DNA of 8,421 nucleotides from an uncultured Methanomassiliicoccales archaeon (GTDB taxonomy: Archaea; Thermoplasmatota; Thermoplasmata; SG8-5): the NCBI GenBank assembly GCA_938004075.1, contig CALKWP010000077.1, positions 1-8,421 on the forward strand, given 5' to 3'. A program made the translations under genes and the position numbers. This document shows positions 1 through 6,790 of this stretch, one piece after another; the stretch's first letter is position 1, and each line of letters opens with the position of its first letter. The notes below the pieces were generated by a model. It saw only the letters and a list, made by a program, of their open reading frames with translations, did no database searches and had not been told where the DNA came from.

Positions 1-49
1 GCGCCCACCGAGATCTACACTCTTTCCCTACACGACGCTCTTCCGATCT
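1..49 (+). other. Illumina P5/TruSeq universal adapter (artefact)
   Basis: The first 49 bases match the 3' part of the Illumina P5/universal adapter, ending in the usual CTCTTCCGATCT, with a single mismatch at base 4 by eye. This is library sequence and not genomic DNA. Genomic sequence starts at about base 50. Confidence 0.98.
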
Positions 50-327
50 TCATCAACGCGTCCAATCAGCTGGATGCAATGGCCGCGACGATAATCGTCA
101 CTGTGGAGAACTACCCGGATCTTTCCGGAGTCGTGGTCGTCAACAATCTCATGTATGAAATTTCAGGAACCGAGAACCGCATCGCCACCGAGAGGATGTA
201 TTACAATGAGGCCGTGCAGGACTACAATAGCCACATCAAGAGGTTCCCTGCCAGCTGGGTCGCGAACAACAACGGCTTCGAGCAGCGGGCTTACTACACC
301 AGCCCGAACGCTCCTCCCGCCCCGTAG
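50..327 (+). CDS. lemA: LemA family protein, C-terminal fragment
   Basis: This is the 3' end of a gene whose start lies beyond the window; the frame is open from the adapter junction to TAG at 325-327. The translation has the LemA C-terminal pattern: NQLDAM and then NYPDL, followed by EISGTENRIATERMYYNEAVQDYN and a PASWVANNNGFEQ segment. This matches the family pattern of a GTENRI...YN.AV.DYN helix followed by FP...A...GF. LemA proteins have one N-terminal membrane anchor and a helical bundle; their molecular role is poorly defined. A TPM/YgcG-domain gene starts 7 bases downstream, which is a common partner arrangement in bacteria and archaea. The ATG at 79 is internal and should not be taken as the start. 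About half the protein is missing. Confidence 0.9.
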
Positions 328-334
328 GTGAGTG

Positions 335-1027
335 ATGCACCGCCGAGCCATTGCCATAATGTTTGCGGTTCTGGTTCTGAGCGCGCCAATGGCCAATGGG
401 CAAGAGGCATACCCGGTTCTGGAGTATTACGTCACGGACCTCACGGGCAGCGCTCTCTACTCATTCGAGGTAACTGACATCGGCGCATTATGCGAGTACG
501 TGTATGAGCAAGTCGGGGCGCAGATTGCCATACTTGTTGTCAATACCACCTACCCCGATGAGATAAACCTGTACGCAACAAAGACATTCCAGCAGAACGA
601 GCTGGGCCAGGAGGGGAAGGATAACGGCCTTTTGATAGTGGTCGCCACGGACGAGAAGCTGTGGCGCGTGGAAGTCGGCTACGGCCTGGAGGGGGTTCTT
701 CCAGATTCCCGTGTTGGAAGCCTTGTTGAAGAGTACCTTCTCCCGCCCATGGAGTACGGGGATTACGGGACTGGCCTCTACGATCTGGTCAACAATATGG
801 GCGGCATAATCCTGGAAGAGTATGAAGGCGAGCCCGGCAAATCCAGATACCCCATCTCGTTCATCCCGCTCACAACCAACCAATGGTTCCTGGCCATCGC
901 CGTGATGGTCTTCCTGGCGATAATCACGAAAGGCAGGATAATCATGTTCATCCCCTGGCTGTTCAGCGGCGGCAAGATAGGCGGCGGGGGCCGCTCGGGC
1001 GGGGGCGGGGCCGGGGGGAAGTGGTGA
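335..1027 (+). CDS. TPM-domain (YgcG-like) secreted or membrane-anchored protein
   Basis: The protein has 230 residues from ATG 335. A GTG at 332 is in frame, but ATG is preferred because GGTGA (327-331) sits just upstream, overlapping the lemA stop. Residues 1-23 form a signal peptide (basic start, hydrophobic core, A-N-G-Q). Residues about 30-162 form a TPM domain (PF04536): YYVTDLTGSAL at its start, AILVVNTTYPDE, DNGLLIVVATDEKLWRVEVG, then GYGLEGVLPDSRVG. A transmembrane segment follows (about 184-210), and the tail is very Gly-rich, ending GGGGAGGKW, as in many YgcG relatives. The domain should be extracytoplasmic. Pairing with lemA suggests a shared envelope role; the biochemical function is unknown, and the 'phosphatase' name of the family comes from plant TLP18.3. 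Confidence 0.88.
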   Translation: MHRRAIAIMFAVLVLSAPMANGQEAYPVLEYYVTDLTGSALYSFEVTDIGALCEYVYEQVGAQIAILVVNTTYPDEINLYATKTFQQNELGQEGKDNGLLIVVATDEKLWRVEVGYGLEGVLPDSRVGSLVEEYLLPPMEYGDYGTGLYDLVNNMGGIILEEYEGEPGKSRYPISFIPLTTNQWFLAIAVMVFLAIITKGRIIMFIPWLFSGGKIGGGGRSGGGGAGGKW

Positions 1028-1030
1028 ATA

Positions 1031-1059
1031 AAATAGACATGATATATTAAAATCTATTT
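1031..1059. terminator. AT-rich inverted repeat between convergent genes
   Basis: AAATAGA (1031-1037) and TCTATTT (1053-1059) are a perfect 7-base inverted repeat with a 15-base loop. It lies in the 30-base gap between the plus-strand TPM gene and the minus-strand reductase gene and reaches into the latter's TAA stop. The position and AT content fit a bidirectional transcription end, but archaeal termination mainly needs T-rich stretches, so the repeat may be incidental. Confidence 0.4.
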
Positions 1060-1750
1060 ATTTTAATACAGAGTACTTCAGCCAGACGCATCCGTCATCA
1101 ATCTTTTCCACATGCTGGAGCTTCAGCGATATTGGCGCCTTCAGCCTGAGCATGGTCTTTGCGATGAGATCGCTGGATGAGAGATTTCCCGAGATGCAAG
1201 GGTTCAGCAGTATGCTTATCTCGTCAATCAAGCCCTTGCATATCATGATGGAGGATAGAATCCCGCCGCTGTCTATCCTGACCTTTCTCACCCCGAACCT
1301 GCGATGCATCTCCTCCAGAGCTTTAGCCATATCCACCTTGTCCTTTCCTGCCTGGATGTATTCGATGCCTTCTCTCTCCAGGTACTCAAGGTATTCCTTG
1401 GGGGTGTACTCTGAAACTAGGGCGAGCGGCGTCTTCCAGAACGGCTGCTTCTTGATTGCTGCCCAGTTGCGAACCCGGCCCTGGCTGTCAACTATGGCCA
1501 TTATCATGCGGCTGCAGCTGGGGTACTGGGATGCCGCTTCGAAGCACCACTCGGGAACCGGGTCGGGCATCTCGGCCCTGAGAATAGTGTTGCTGCCAGA
1601 TATCATGCAATCCGGTTCAAACGTCTCTGCCAATTGATAATAAGTCCCCATGTTCACTTCGAATCCGTCGGCCCTTCCATCCAGGCTTATCTCGGTATGC
1701 AGAACAACGTGAATGCCTTCCATGATATCACGGACAGGGATTCGTTCCAT
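1058..1750 (-). CDS. RibD C-terminal domain (dihydrofolate reductase-like) reductase
   Basis: The protein has 230 residues from ATG 1750, or 221 from ATG 1723, which places the start directly before the first strand (EGIHVVLHTEISLDGRADG) and has a weak CGTGAT upstream. The fold is RibD_C/DHFR-like (PF01872): SLDGR near the N-terminus, then ISGSNTILRAEMPDP (the family's G..T...D.P-type loop), VDSQGRVRNW, and a C-terminal nucleotide-binding signature VRKVRIDSGGILSSIMICKGLIDEISILLNPCISG. Relatives include ArfC/RIB7, which reduce 2,5-diamino-6-ribosylamino-pyrimidinone 5'-phosphate with NAD(P)H in archaeal riboflavin and F420 synthesis. Many members have unassigned substrates, so the exact reaction is not claimed. 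It is the last gene of the purine cluster, 12 bases after the TatD-like gene, with a TAA stop. Confidence 0.8.
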   Translation of the reverse strand: MERIPVRDIMEGIHVVLHTEISLDGRADGFEVNMGTYYQLAETFEPDCMISGSNTILRAEMPDPVPEWCFEAASQYPSCSRMIMAIVDSQGRVRNWAAIKKQPFWKTPLALVSEYTPKEYLEYLEREGIEYIQAGKDKVDMAKALEEMHRRFGVRKVRIDSGGILSSIMICKGLIDEISILLNPCISGNLSSSDLIAKTMLRLKAPISLKLQHVEKIDDGCVWLKYSVLK

Positions 1751-1762
1751 GGTATTTGAAGT

Positions 1763-2602
1763 CTATTCAATGTCCATTCCGTATATCTTCCGGGGCCATT
1801 CCCCGTGAATCCTGGCAACTGTCTCATCGGTGAAAATTCCGGATTCCAGCATTGCCCTGGTGCGCTTTGGCACTGTCGCAGGGGCGAGGACCGCGCCTGG
1901 GCGTTTCAGGTCATCCAGGAAGTCGGTCTCCATCATGAATCTTGAGCCTTTTCGGGCGGCCTCCGCGATATTGGATTTCGATGCAAGAACGGATGGAAAA
2001 AGCCCGCAATTCTCTTCATCCAGTATTGCAGGGCCGGAGTAATGCTTCACGACCTTCTCCCTGGGAATGCCGACTTCGTCCGCAAAACCCGCGAGTTCCT
2101 TCCAGACCTCTGGTCCGGCGCTCTCGGTGTGAAGTTGCACAGCGCAGCCAACCTCCTTGGCAAGCTTCAATCCATGCTTCAGGACTTCATTGGAGCGTTG
2201 CCATATCCCATCCGAGACTGGAAAATGCGGCCTGCCTATCTCGCCGATGCCCAGAGCCTTTCCTTCGCGAACCAGTTTTGCGGCGATCTCCATGCCATCC
2301 ATCATTGCCTCGACAGTCTTTTCCTCGCCTAACTCATCCCAGAGCCAGGGCATGTGCCCGGGATACGGGCCAAGCATCGTGTAGACCTTCACCGATGTCT
2401 CGCGGCGGCATTTTTCCGCAAGTTCCAGGGTTATTTCGTACTGCCTGCGGAAGTCCTGGCCTGTTTTTATATTGATACCTTTATATGGAAGATGAGATAA
2501 AATAACATGGGTTCCGCCGGCTCTCTCGAACTCCCTGAGGGAATCCACATGGCGGCCCTCGGGCTGAAGGTGCATGTGGTCGTCAAGTATCGGATATGGC
2601 AT
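1763..2602 (-). CDS. TatD-related metal-dependent hydrolase (COG1831-like, amidohydrolase superfamily)
   Basis: The protein has 279 residues. It carries the metal ligands expected of a TatD-type TIM barrel: HMH near the N-terminus (His9 and His11), Glu121 in GIGEIGRPHFPVS, His158 in AVQLHTES, His187 in KVVKHYSG and Asp227 in METDFLDD. The segments ERAGGTHVILSHLPYKG and RPHFPVSDGIWQRSNEVLKHG resemble the archaeal 'predicted metal-dependent hydrolase, urease superfamily' group (COG1831) rather than bacterial TatD DNase. Its substrate is unknown; TatD proteins are nucleases, but this branch has not been characterised as far as I know. The start ATG overlaps the purC TGA by one base (TGATG), which suggests translational coupling. 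The gene ends in TAG. Confidence 0.86.
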   Translation of the reverse strand: MPYPILDDHMHLQPEGRHVDSLREFERAGGTHVILSHLPYKGINIKTGQDFRRQYEITLELAEKCRRETSVKVYTMLGPYPGHMPWLWDELGEEKTVEAMMDGMEIAAKLVREGKALGIGEIGRPHFPVSDGIWQRSNEVLKHGLKLAKEVGCAVQLHTESAGPEVWKELAGFADEVGIPREKVVKHYSGPAILDEENCGLFPSVLASKSNIAEAARKGSRFMMETDFLDDLKRPGAVLAPATVPKRTRAMLESGIFTDETVARIHGEWPRKIYGMDIE

Positions 2603-3498
2603 CAGAACCTCTGGCCGGTGATGCGCTCGAATAGCTTTGCATAAAGGTCAGCGGTGTCCTCTATCATCTGAACAGGTAGCTCGGGGATGTCCGGTTCGAC
2701 CTGGGCTGTTTCACGGCATTCCATCAATGCTTCGTGGTAGCCGGTTCCCCGGTAATACTGGCGAACGAACTCCTTGCTCAGCTCAACATGGCGGCCCTGC
2801 TTGTAGGCTTCCGCGTCCCACCAGCGGTCCTCGTCGAGTGTGCCGAACGTGTCAATGAGCATAATTTGGCCTTCGGCGCCAAGCGCATATTCCTTCTTGC
2901 CATCAACATGCAGAAGGCCGCGCTTCTCCACCTCGCGGGATATCAGGGCATCCATCTTGAGGGTCATTTCCCTGGCATCCTCCAGCTCTTCCTTCTTTAG
3001 GCCGAGGGAATCCATTGCCTCCTGGAATGTTATGGCCCTGTCGAACTCCTCGAATTTTGTGGTCACTTCGAAAAGAGGCTCCGGGATTCGCATGCCGTAT
3101 TCCGGCTCGCCATCGATGCCCAGATCCTTCTTGTCGACTTTTCCAGATTTGAGGCGGTCCCACATAGAGCCGGCGATGAAATGGCGGCAGATGAATTCCA
3201 GCGGCAGCATGACATTCTTTCTTTTAGAATCGGGGATGTCCAGCTTCTTCAGCTGTTTTATGCGCTTCACGTCCATCTCGTTGGGCGCGGGCATCCCGAT
3301 GTAATGCGATTCAATCCCGTTCTGCCTGGCCAGGTCGAACCAGAACGCAGAGGTGCGGCAGAGGCTCTCGCCCTTACGGGGTATCATTGACGGGATGATT
3401 TTATCGAACACGGAAATCTGGTCAGTGAACCTGAACCTCAGAGTGTCCGCATCCAGCTCGTAAACTTCCTTGACCTTGCCCTTGACCAACAGCTTCAT
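2602..3498 (-). CDS. purC: SAICAR synthase (phosphoribosylaminoimidazole-succinocarboxamide synthase)
   Basis: PurC joins CAIR and aspartate with ATP to form SAICAR in purine synthesis, in the cytosol. The start is set at ATG 3496-3498 because AGGTGA (3503-3508) lies four bases upstream; the frame stays open to 3528, but that start has no such site. The 298-residue product begins MKLLVKGKVKEVYE, the family's GK.K.VY opening, followed by FTDQISVFDK (TD.IS.FD nucleotide-site motif, about 24-33), LEFICRHFIAGSMW (E..R....GS, about 104-117), PEPLFEVTTKFEEFDR in place of the usual TTK-type loop, and LIDTFGTLDEDRWWD (about 227-241). The length is slightly above bacterial PurC (about 240) and fits longer archaeal forms. 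It sits 115 bases after purQ and overlaps the TatD-like gene by one base. The stop is TGA. Confidence 0.95.
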   Translation of the reverse strand: MKLLVKGKVKEVYELDADTLRFRFTDQISVFDKIIPSMIPRKGESLCRTSAFWFDLARQNGIESHYIGMPAPNEMDVKRIKQLKKLDIPDSKRKNVMLPLEFICRHFIAGSMWDRLKSGKVDKKDLGIDGEPEYGMRIPEPLFEVTTKFEEFDRAITFQEAMDSLGLKKEELEDAREMTLKMDALISREVEKRGLLHVDGKKEYALGAEGQIMLIDTFGTLDEDRWWDAEAYKQGRHVELSKEFVRQYYRGTGYHEALMECRETAQVEPDIPELPVQMIEDTADLYAKLFERITGQRF

Positions 3499-3502
3499 TC
3501 TG

Positions 3503-3508
3503 TCACCT
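3503..3508 (-). promoter_or_regulatory. Shine-Dalgarno site setting the purC start
   Basis: AGGTGA on the minus strand, four bases upstream of ATG 3498. It fits pairing with the CCUCC-type 3' end of 16S rRNA and decides between the two in-frame starts at 3498 and 3528. Confidence 0.75.
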
Positions 3509-3530
3509 GAAACTTGTATGCGCTTCATGT

Positions 3531-3537
3531 AAAAAAA
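3531..3537 (-). terminator. T7 run in the purQ-purC spacer
   Basis: Seven consecutive T residues on the transcribed strand, 32 bases before the purC start and 13 bases after the inverted repeat at 3551-3609. Archaeal RNA polymerase terminates at T runs, so part of the purSLQ transcript could end here. purC would then need readthrough or its own promoter in the spacer. Confidence 0.4.
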
Positions 3538-3550
3538 GGTATCAGTGGGT

Positions 3551-3609
3551 CTAACGTAATGATGAATACATTATCAGCGGATATGCAAATTAATTTCTGA
3601 TTACGCTAG
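3551..3609 (-). repeat. Inverted repeat in the purQ 3' region
   Basis: On the minus-strand RNA, CUAGCGUAAU (3609-3600) can pair with AUUACGUUAG (3560-3551): nine Watson-Crick pairs and one G-U, closing a 39-base loop. A competing 7-base perfect repeat, AATTTCT (3614-3608) with AGAAATT (3598-3592), shares bases with it and overlaps the purQ stop. Together with the following T7 run, this could be a terminator/antiterminator element or simply a 3'-UTR hairpin. It was not folded computationally. Confidence 0.4.
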
Positions 3610-3613
3610 AAAT

Positions 3614-4447
3614 TCAGAATTTCTTGCCGATATGCTCCAGAACGCTCTCGAAGATGGCGCGGCCGTCACCGAACTCGCTCTCGAAGCCGCGGGTCCAGTC
3701 CGGATGCGTGAATCTGTGGAACACACGTTCCGGATGAGGCATCATCCCTAGCACGTTTCCGGATGGATTGCAGATGCCTGCGATGTTGTGAGGGGACCCG
3801 TTCGGGTTCCATGGATAGCCGGCGTACTTGCCCTGCGGGTCAACATACTTGAAGACGATCTGGTCGTTCTCCTCTAGAGTCCTGTATATCGCCTCTGCCT
3901 TTTCTGGAGGGAACAGAAGCTTGCCCTCGGCGTGAGCGGATGGTATCAGCAGACCATATTCCGGTTTGATTTGATTGGTTAATATTCAATTAAATATATT
4001 GTCATGTTTGAGTAAAGTTGTACTTCACTCGAATCTGAATGACGCAGTCGTGGCTAGAACAGCATCGGGAACAGGGCGCATGACATTGTCAATACCGGGG
4101 AGTATTCCGAGTTCCACAAGGACCTGGAAGCCGTTGCAGACGCCCAGCACCGCGCGGCCGTCCTTCACGAAATCGGTGAGCGGACCCGCGAGCTTGCTTT
4201 TCATCCTTGCCGCCCATATTGCGCCGGCGCGGACATAATCGCCGGAAGAGAATCCGCCTGGAATCATGAGGATGTGATAATCCATCAGGTCGCGCTTTTC
4301 TGAATCCCAGACATCCTGGCCAGTCAGCTGTTTCAGATGCACCTGCTCGGGATTTGCGCCAAGGCGCTTGAATGCCCTGAAGGATTCGTCCTCGCAGTTT
4401 GTGCCCTCTATCCTCAGGACGCAGATCTTGATGTCCTCGACTTTCAT
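3614..4447 (-). CDS. purQ: PurQ, glutaminase subunit of FGAM synthase, interrupted by two in-frame TGA codons
   Basis: PurQ releases ammonia from glutamine for PurL. The start at ATG 4447 follows GGGGGGAG and overlaps the purL stop (ATGA). The frame runs 277 codons to TGA 3614-3616, the size of the long PurQ form. Residues 1-140 hold LRIEGTNC, IPGGFSSGDYVRAGAI and LGVCNGFQVL (nucleophile Cys104). Residues 155-277 hold PSAHAEGK, NDQIVFKYVDPQG, YPWNPNGS, IAGICNPSGNVLG and the catalytic MPHPER (His and Glu), then THPDWTRG. Codons 141 and 154 are TGA. Codon 141 lies after FRFE, where PurQ proteins carry the Cys of F-x-C-R; codon 154 lies just before ILT, where relatives have x-F-T often preceded by Cys. 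The spacing between FRFE and PSAHAEG matches the family to within a residue, so nothing looks inserted. A product stopping at codon 141 would lack the catalytic His and Glu. Whether full-length protein is made is unresolved. Confidence 0.85.
3967..4020 (-). other. AT-rich patch inside purQ around the two TGA codons
   Basis: Counted by hand, only 12 of these 54 bases are G or C, against a clearly GC-rich coding sequence on either side. It still translates into residues collinear with PurQ (T-L-L-K-H-D-N, then I-L-T-N-Q-I). It contains a TATA-like stretch on either strand (minus: AATATATTTAA), but the frame downstream has no ATG, GTG or TTG before the conserved PSAHAEGK segment, so a second start is not supported. 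Confidence 0.7.
3986..3988 (-). other. In-frame TGA, purQ codon 154
   Basis: The second internal TGA lies in frame, 13 codons after the first, in the context AAT-TGA-ATA-TTA-ACC. Relatives, as I recall them, frequently have Cys before the following hydrophobic-F-T triplet, but this position is less conserved than codon 141. Confidence 0.75.
4025..4027 (-). other. In-frame TGA, purQ codon 141
   Basis: The first internal TGA lies in the context TTC-AGA-TTC-GAG-TGA-AGT. In PurQ proteins (for example the KFICRPV stretch of Bacillus subtilis PurQ, from memory) the residue after F-x is a well-conserved Cys, so the TGA occupies a Cys position. The next codon is AGT (Ser) where Arg is usual, a second local departure from the family. 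Confidence 0.8.
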
Positions 4448-6789
4448 TCGGCTCCCCCCATCATATCCCATATTGTATTGTGCCAGGCATTCTCCAGGTC
4501 GCTTAACTTGGCGTCAATGAGTATCTCCTCGCCCGATGTGATGAAAAGGCACTGGTCCGTGACCTCACCTAACTTCACTGACATGTGCTTCAGGGCCTTC
4601 TCGAACATGGCTGTATTTTCCGGTTTGACCTCCACCAGCCACCTTGTGCATGATTCCGAGAATAGTTTCACATACTCCGGGAGCTCGCCCATGTAATCCA
4701 GGTCCAGTTCGGCTCCCAGCTGGCCGCCTATGCACATCTCGGCAATAGCCACGGCCAATCCACCGTCAGAAATATCGTGGCATGCGCTGACCAGGCCTTC
4801 GGACATTGCCGCCAGAAGGGCGTCGATGGATTGCCTCAATATTGGCAGGTCGCAATCGGGGACTGCGGGGCTCTCGCCGCCCAGCATCCGGTAGTATGCG
4901 GAACCGCCCATCTCGGGGCCGGTACTCCCCACCAGATAGATGGAATTTCCTGGAGCCTTCAGGTCGGACGTGATGGCCTTCCTTGCGTCGGGAATCAATC
5001 CGGTGCCCAGTACCACTGCAGTGGGCAGAACAGAACCGGCCTCGTTCTCGTTGTAGAAGCTGACATTGCCGCTCGGGGTGGGTATGCCCAGGAATGCCGC
5101 GGCCTCTCCCATCCCGCGAACCGCCTCATGGAATTCTCCCAGGCGCTCCGGGATCTCCGGATTGCCGAAATTCAGGCAGTTGCTGAAGGCATGCGGCCTT
5201 GCCCCAACGGCCACAAGGTTGCGGCACATCTCGTCCAGAACGGCCTTTCCGCCGCGGTACGGGTCTATGGCTGTCACCCACGGATTCACGGCAGTCGTTA
5301 TTGCAAGCCCCTGCCAGGAATCCTCGACCGGCTTCAGGACGGAAGCATCGCCGTGACATGCATGCCCTATGGTGCCGTGAAGCGGCCTCAGTATGGTGCT
5401 GCCCCTAACCTCATGGTCGTACTGGCGAATCACCCAGTCCCTGGAGCATATGTTCTGGGACGATAGAAGCTCAATCAGTGTCTTGGTGAATTCATTGGGC
5501 ACTGGCGGCACTTTCTCGACCACCTTCTGCTCCGGCTTCACGAATGCCCTGGGGCGGCAGTATTCAGGCCCGCCGGTGAGGAATTGCAGATCAAGTTCGA
5601 GAACCTTGGTGCCCTTGAAGAACACGCGGGCAATCTTCTCGGGAATCACGCGGCCGACGACATTGGCTTCCACATCATTGAACTTGAATACATGAAGCAC
5701 TTCCTCAAGATGCTCATCTGTTACTGCCAGCATCATGCGCTCCTGCGATTCGGAAACCCATATCTCCCACGGAAGAAGCCCATCCTCCTTGAGTGGAACG
5801 TTGTCAAGCTTGACCTCGACGCCGAAGCCGGCTGCAAATGCAAGCTCGCCGCAGACGCAGCTCAATCCGCCGCCGCCCAGGTCCTTCATCCCGGAGATTA
5901 TGCCGCGTCTTGCGACCTCCAGCACCCCGTGAATGACCGGTTCCTTGGTGATTGGGTCGCCCAGTTGTACCGCGCCGCGGCTCTCTGTCTCGGATTCGCC
6001 CGTGAGGACCGCCGATGCGAAAGTGACGCCATGGATTCCATCTCGGCCAGTGCGGCCGCCCACCAGGACCAGGTTGTCGCCTATCCCGCCGACACGGTTC
6101 TTGTAGAGATGGGACTTCGCTGCAATGCCCACGCATCCCACATTCACCAGGCAGTTGCCGGTGTACGAATCGTCAAAGAAAATTCCGCCGCTGAGAGTGG
6201 GGACGCCAATGCGGTTGCCGTAATCGCGAATGCCGGAGACAACGCCCCCGAACAGGTATCGCGGGTGCTTGGTGCCCTTGGGAAGCCTGTCCAGCGGTGT
6301 GTCCAGCATGCCGAAGAACAGCGGGTCGACTAGAGCGATTGGCTGGCAGCCCATGCAGAGCACGTCGCGGACTATGCCGCCGATGCCGGTTGCCGCGCCT
6401 CCGTAAGGCTCGACCGCGCTTGGATGGTTGTGAGATTCTATGCGAAGCGAGTATGCGTTCTTCTCATCGAACTCCATCACGCCGGCATCCCCGCGGTCTA
6501 TCACCTGGGGGTTATCTATGCCGAATACGAACTCCCTCAATATCTGCTTGGAGCTCTTGTAGCAGCAGTGCTCAGACCATGCCTGGCCAAGAGATTGCAG
6601 CTCCACCTCGGTGGGGTTCCGGCCCAGCTTTCCGAAGTAATCGACAAGGGCCTTCATCTCATCCAAGCTCAGACCGGTGCCGCTCTCCGCGGATATCGTT
6701 CTCAGCTGGTCGTCATCTGCTTCCGAGAGAAGAATCTCGCTGAACGGGAAGGGCGCTTCAATCTTCCGGTAAAGCCCATCCTGCGACAA
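4444..6789 (-). CDS. purL: Phosphoribosylformylglycinamidine synthase, large synthetase subunit (FGAM synthase II)
   Basis: PurL converts FGAR, ATP and ammonia from PurQ into FGAM, working with PurS and PurQ. The preferred start is TTG 6787-6789, because a perfect AGGAGG (6796-6801) lies six bases upstream and the purS stop is one base away. Starting at the ATG at 6831 would overlap purS by 41 bases. The TTG start gives 781 residues. Motifs: WSEHCCYKSSK (about 71-81, catalytic His of SEHC), RIESHNHPSAVEPYGGAATG with GIGGIVRD (about 116-141), GGRTGRDGIHG (about 244-254), GMKDLGGGGLSC (about 300-311), and in the second half a repeat of the AIRS-like domain with CHDISDGGLAVAIAEM (about 670-685) and SESCTRWLVEV. 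The size fits the small PurL form (about 720-780), without the fused glutaminase of large PurL. Its TGA overlaps the purQ ATG. Confidence 0.96.
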   Translation of the reverse strand: MSQDGLYRKIEAPFPFSEILLSEADDDQLRTISAESGTGLSLDEMKALVDYFGKLGRNPTEVELQSLGQAWSEHCCYKSSKQILREFVFGIDNPQVIDRGDAGVMEFDEKNAYSLRIESHNHPSAVEPYGGAATGIGGIVRDVLCMGCQPIALVDPLFFGMLDTPLDRLPKGTKHPRYLFGGVVSGIRDYGNRIGVPTLSGGIFFDDSYTGNCLVNVGCVGIAAKSHLYKNRVGGIGDNLVLVGGRTGRDGIHGVTFASAVLTGESETESRGAVQLGDPITKEPVIHGVLEVARRGIISGMKDLGGGGLSCVCGELAFAAGFGVEVKLDNVPLKEDGLLPWEIWVSESQERMMLAVTDEHLEEVLHVFKFNDVEANVVGRVIPEKIARVFFKGTKVLELDLQFLTGGPEYCRPRAFVKPEQKVVEKVPPVPNEFTKTLIELLSSQNICSRDWVIRQYDHEVRGSTILRPLHGTIGHACHGDASVLKPVEDSWQGLAITTAVNPWVTAIDPYRGGKAVLDEMCRNLVAVGARPHAFSNCLNFGNPEIPERLGEFHEAVRGMGEAAAFLGIPTPSGNVSFYNENEAGSVLPTAVVLGTGLIPDARKAITSDLKAPGNSIYLVGSTGPEMGGSAYYRMLGGESPAVPDCDLPILRQSIDALLAAMSEGLVSACHDISDGGLAVAIAEMCIGGQLGAELDLDYMGELPEYVKLFSESCTRWLVEVKPENTAMFEKALKHMSVKLGEVTDQCLFITSGEEILIDAKLSDLENAWHNTIWDMMGGAE

Positions 6790-6790
6790 C

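Noticed and set aside
79..327. A complete small protein starting at ATG 79.
   Set aside because: The frame is open to the adapter junction and the upstream residues continue the LemA pattern, so this is a truncated LemA and not a small gene.
3551..3609. A SECIS element for selenocysteine in the purQ 3' region.
   Set aside because: A GAA does follow the lower stem, but I could not build the short GC-rich upper stem and the GAA/A internal loop known from methanococcal SECIS elements. It is kept only as something to test.
3960..4030. An archaeal protein-gene intron in purQ containing the stops.
   Set aside because: The number of codons between FRFE and PSAHAEG already matches PurQ to within one residue, and the intervening residues look family-like, so removing a segment would delete conserved sequence.
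3614..4447. Gene fission into separate PurQ-N and PurQ-C proteins.
   Set aside because: No ATG, GTG or TTG lies in frame before the first conserved C-terminal block, and no ribosome-binding site suits one. The two halves are also in the same frame.
5584..6333. A 249-residue plus-strand frame, and other long plus-strand frames inside purL, purC and the TatD-like gene.
   Set aside because: They are antisense shadows produced by codon bias of strongly recognised minus-strand genes, with no motifs or ribosome-binding sites of their own.
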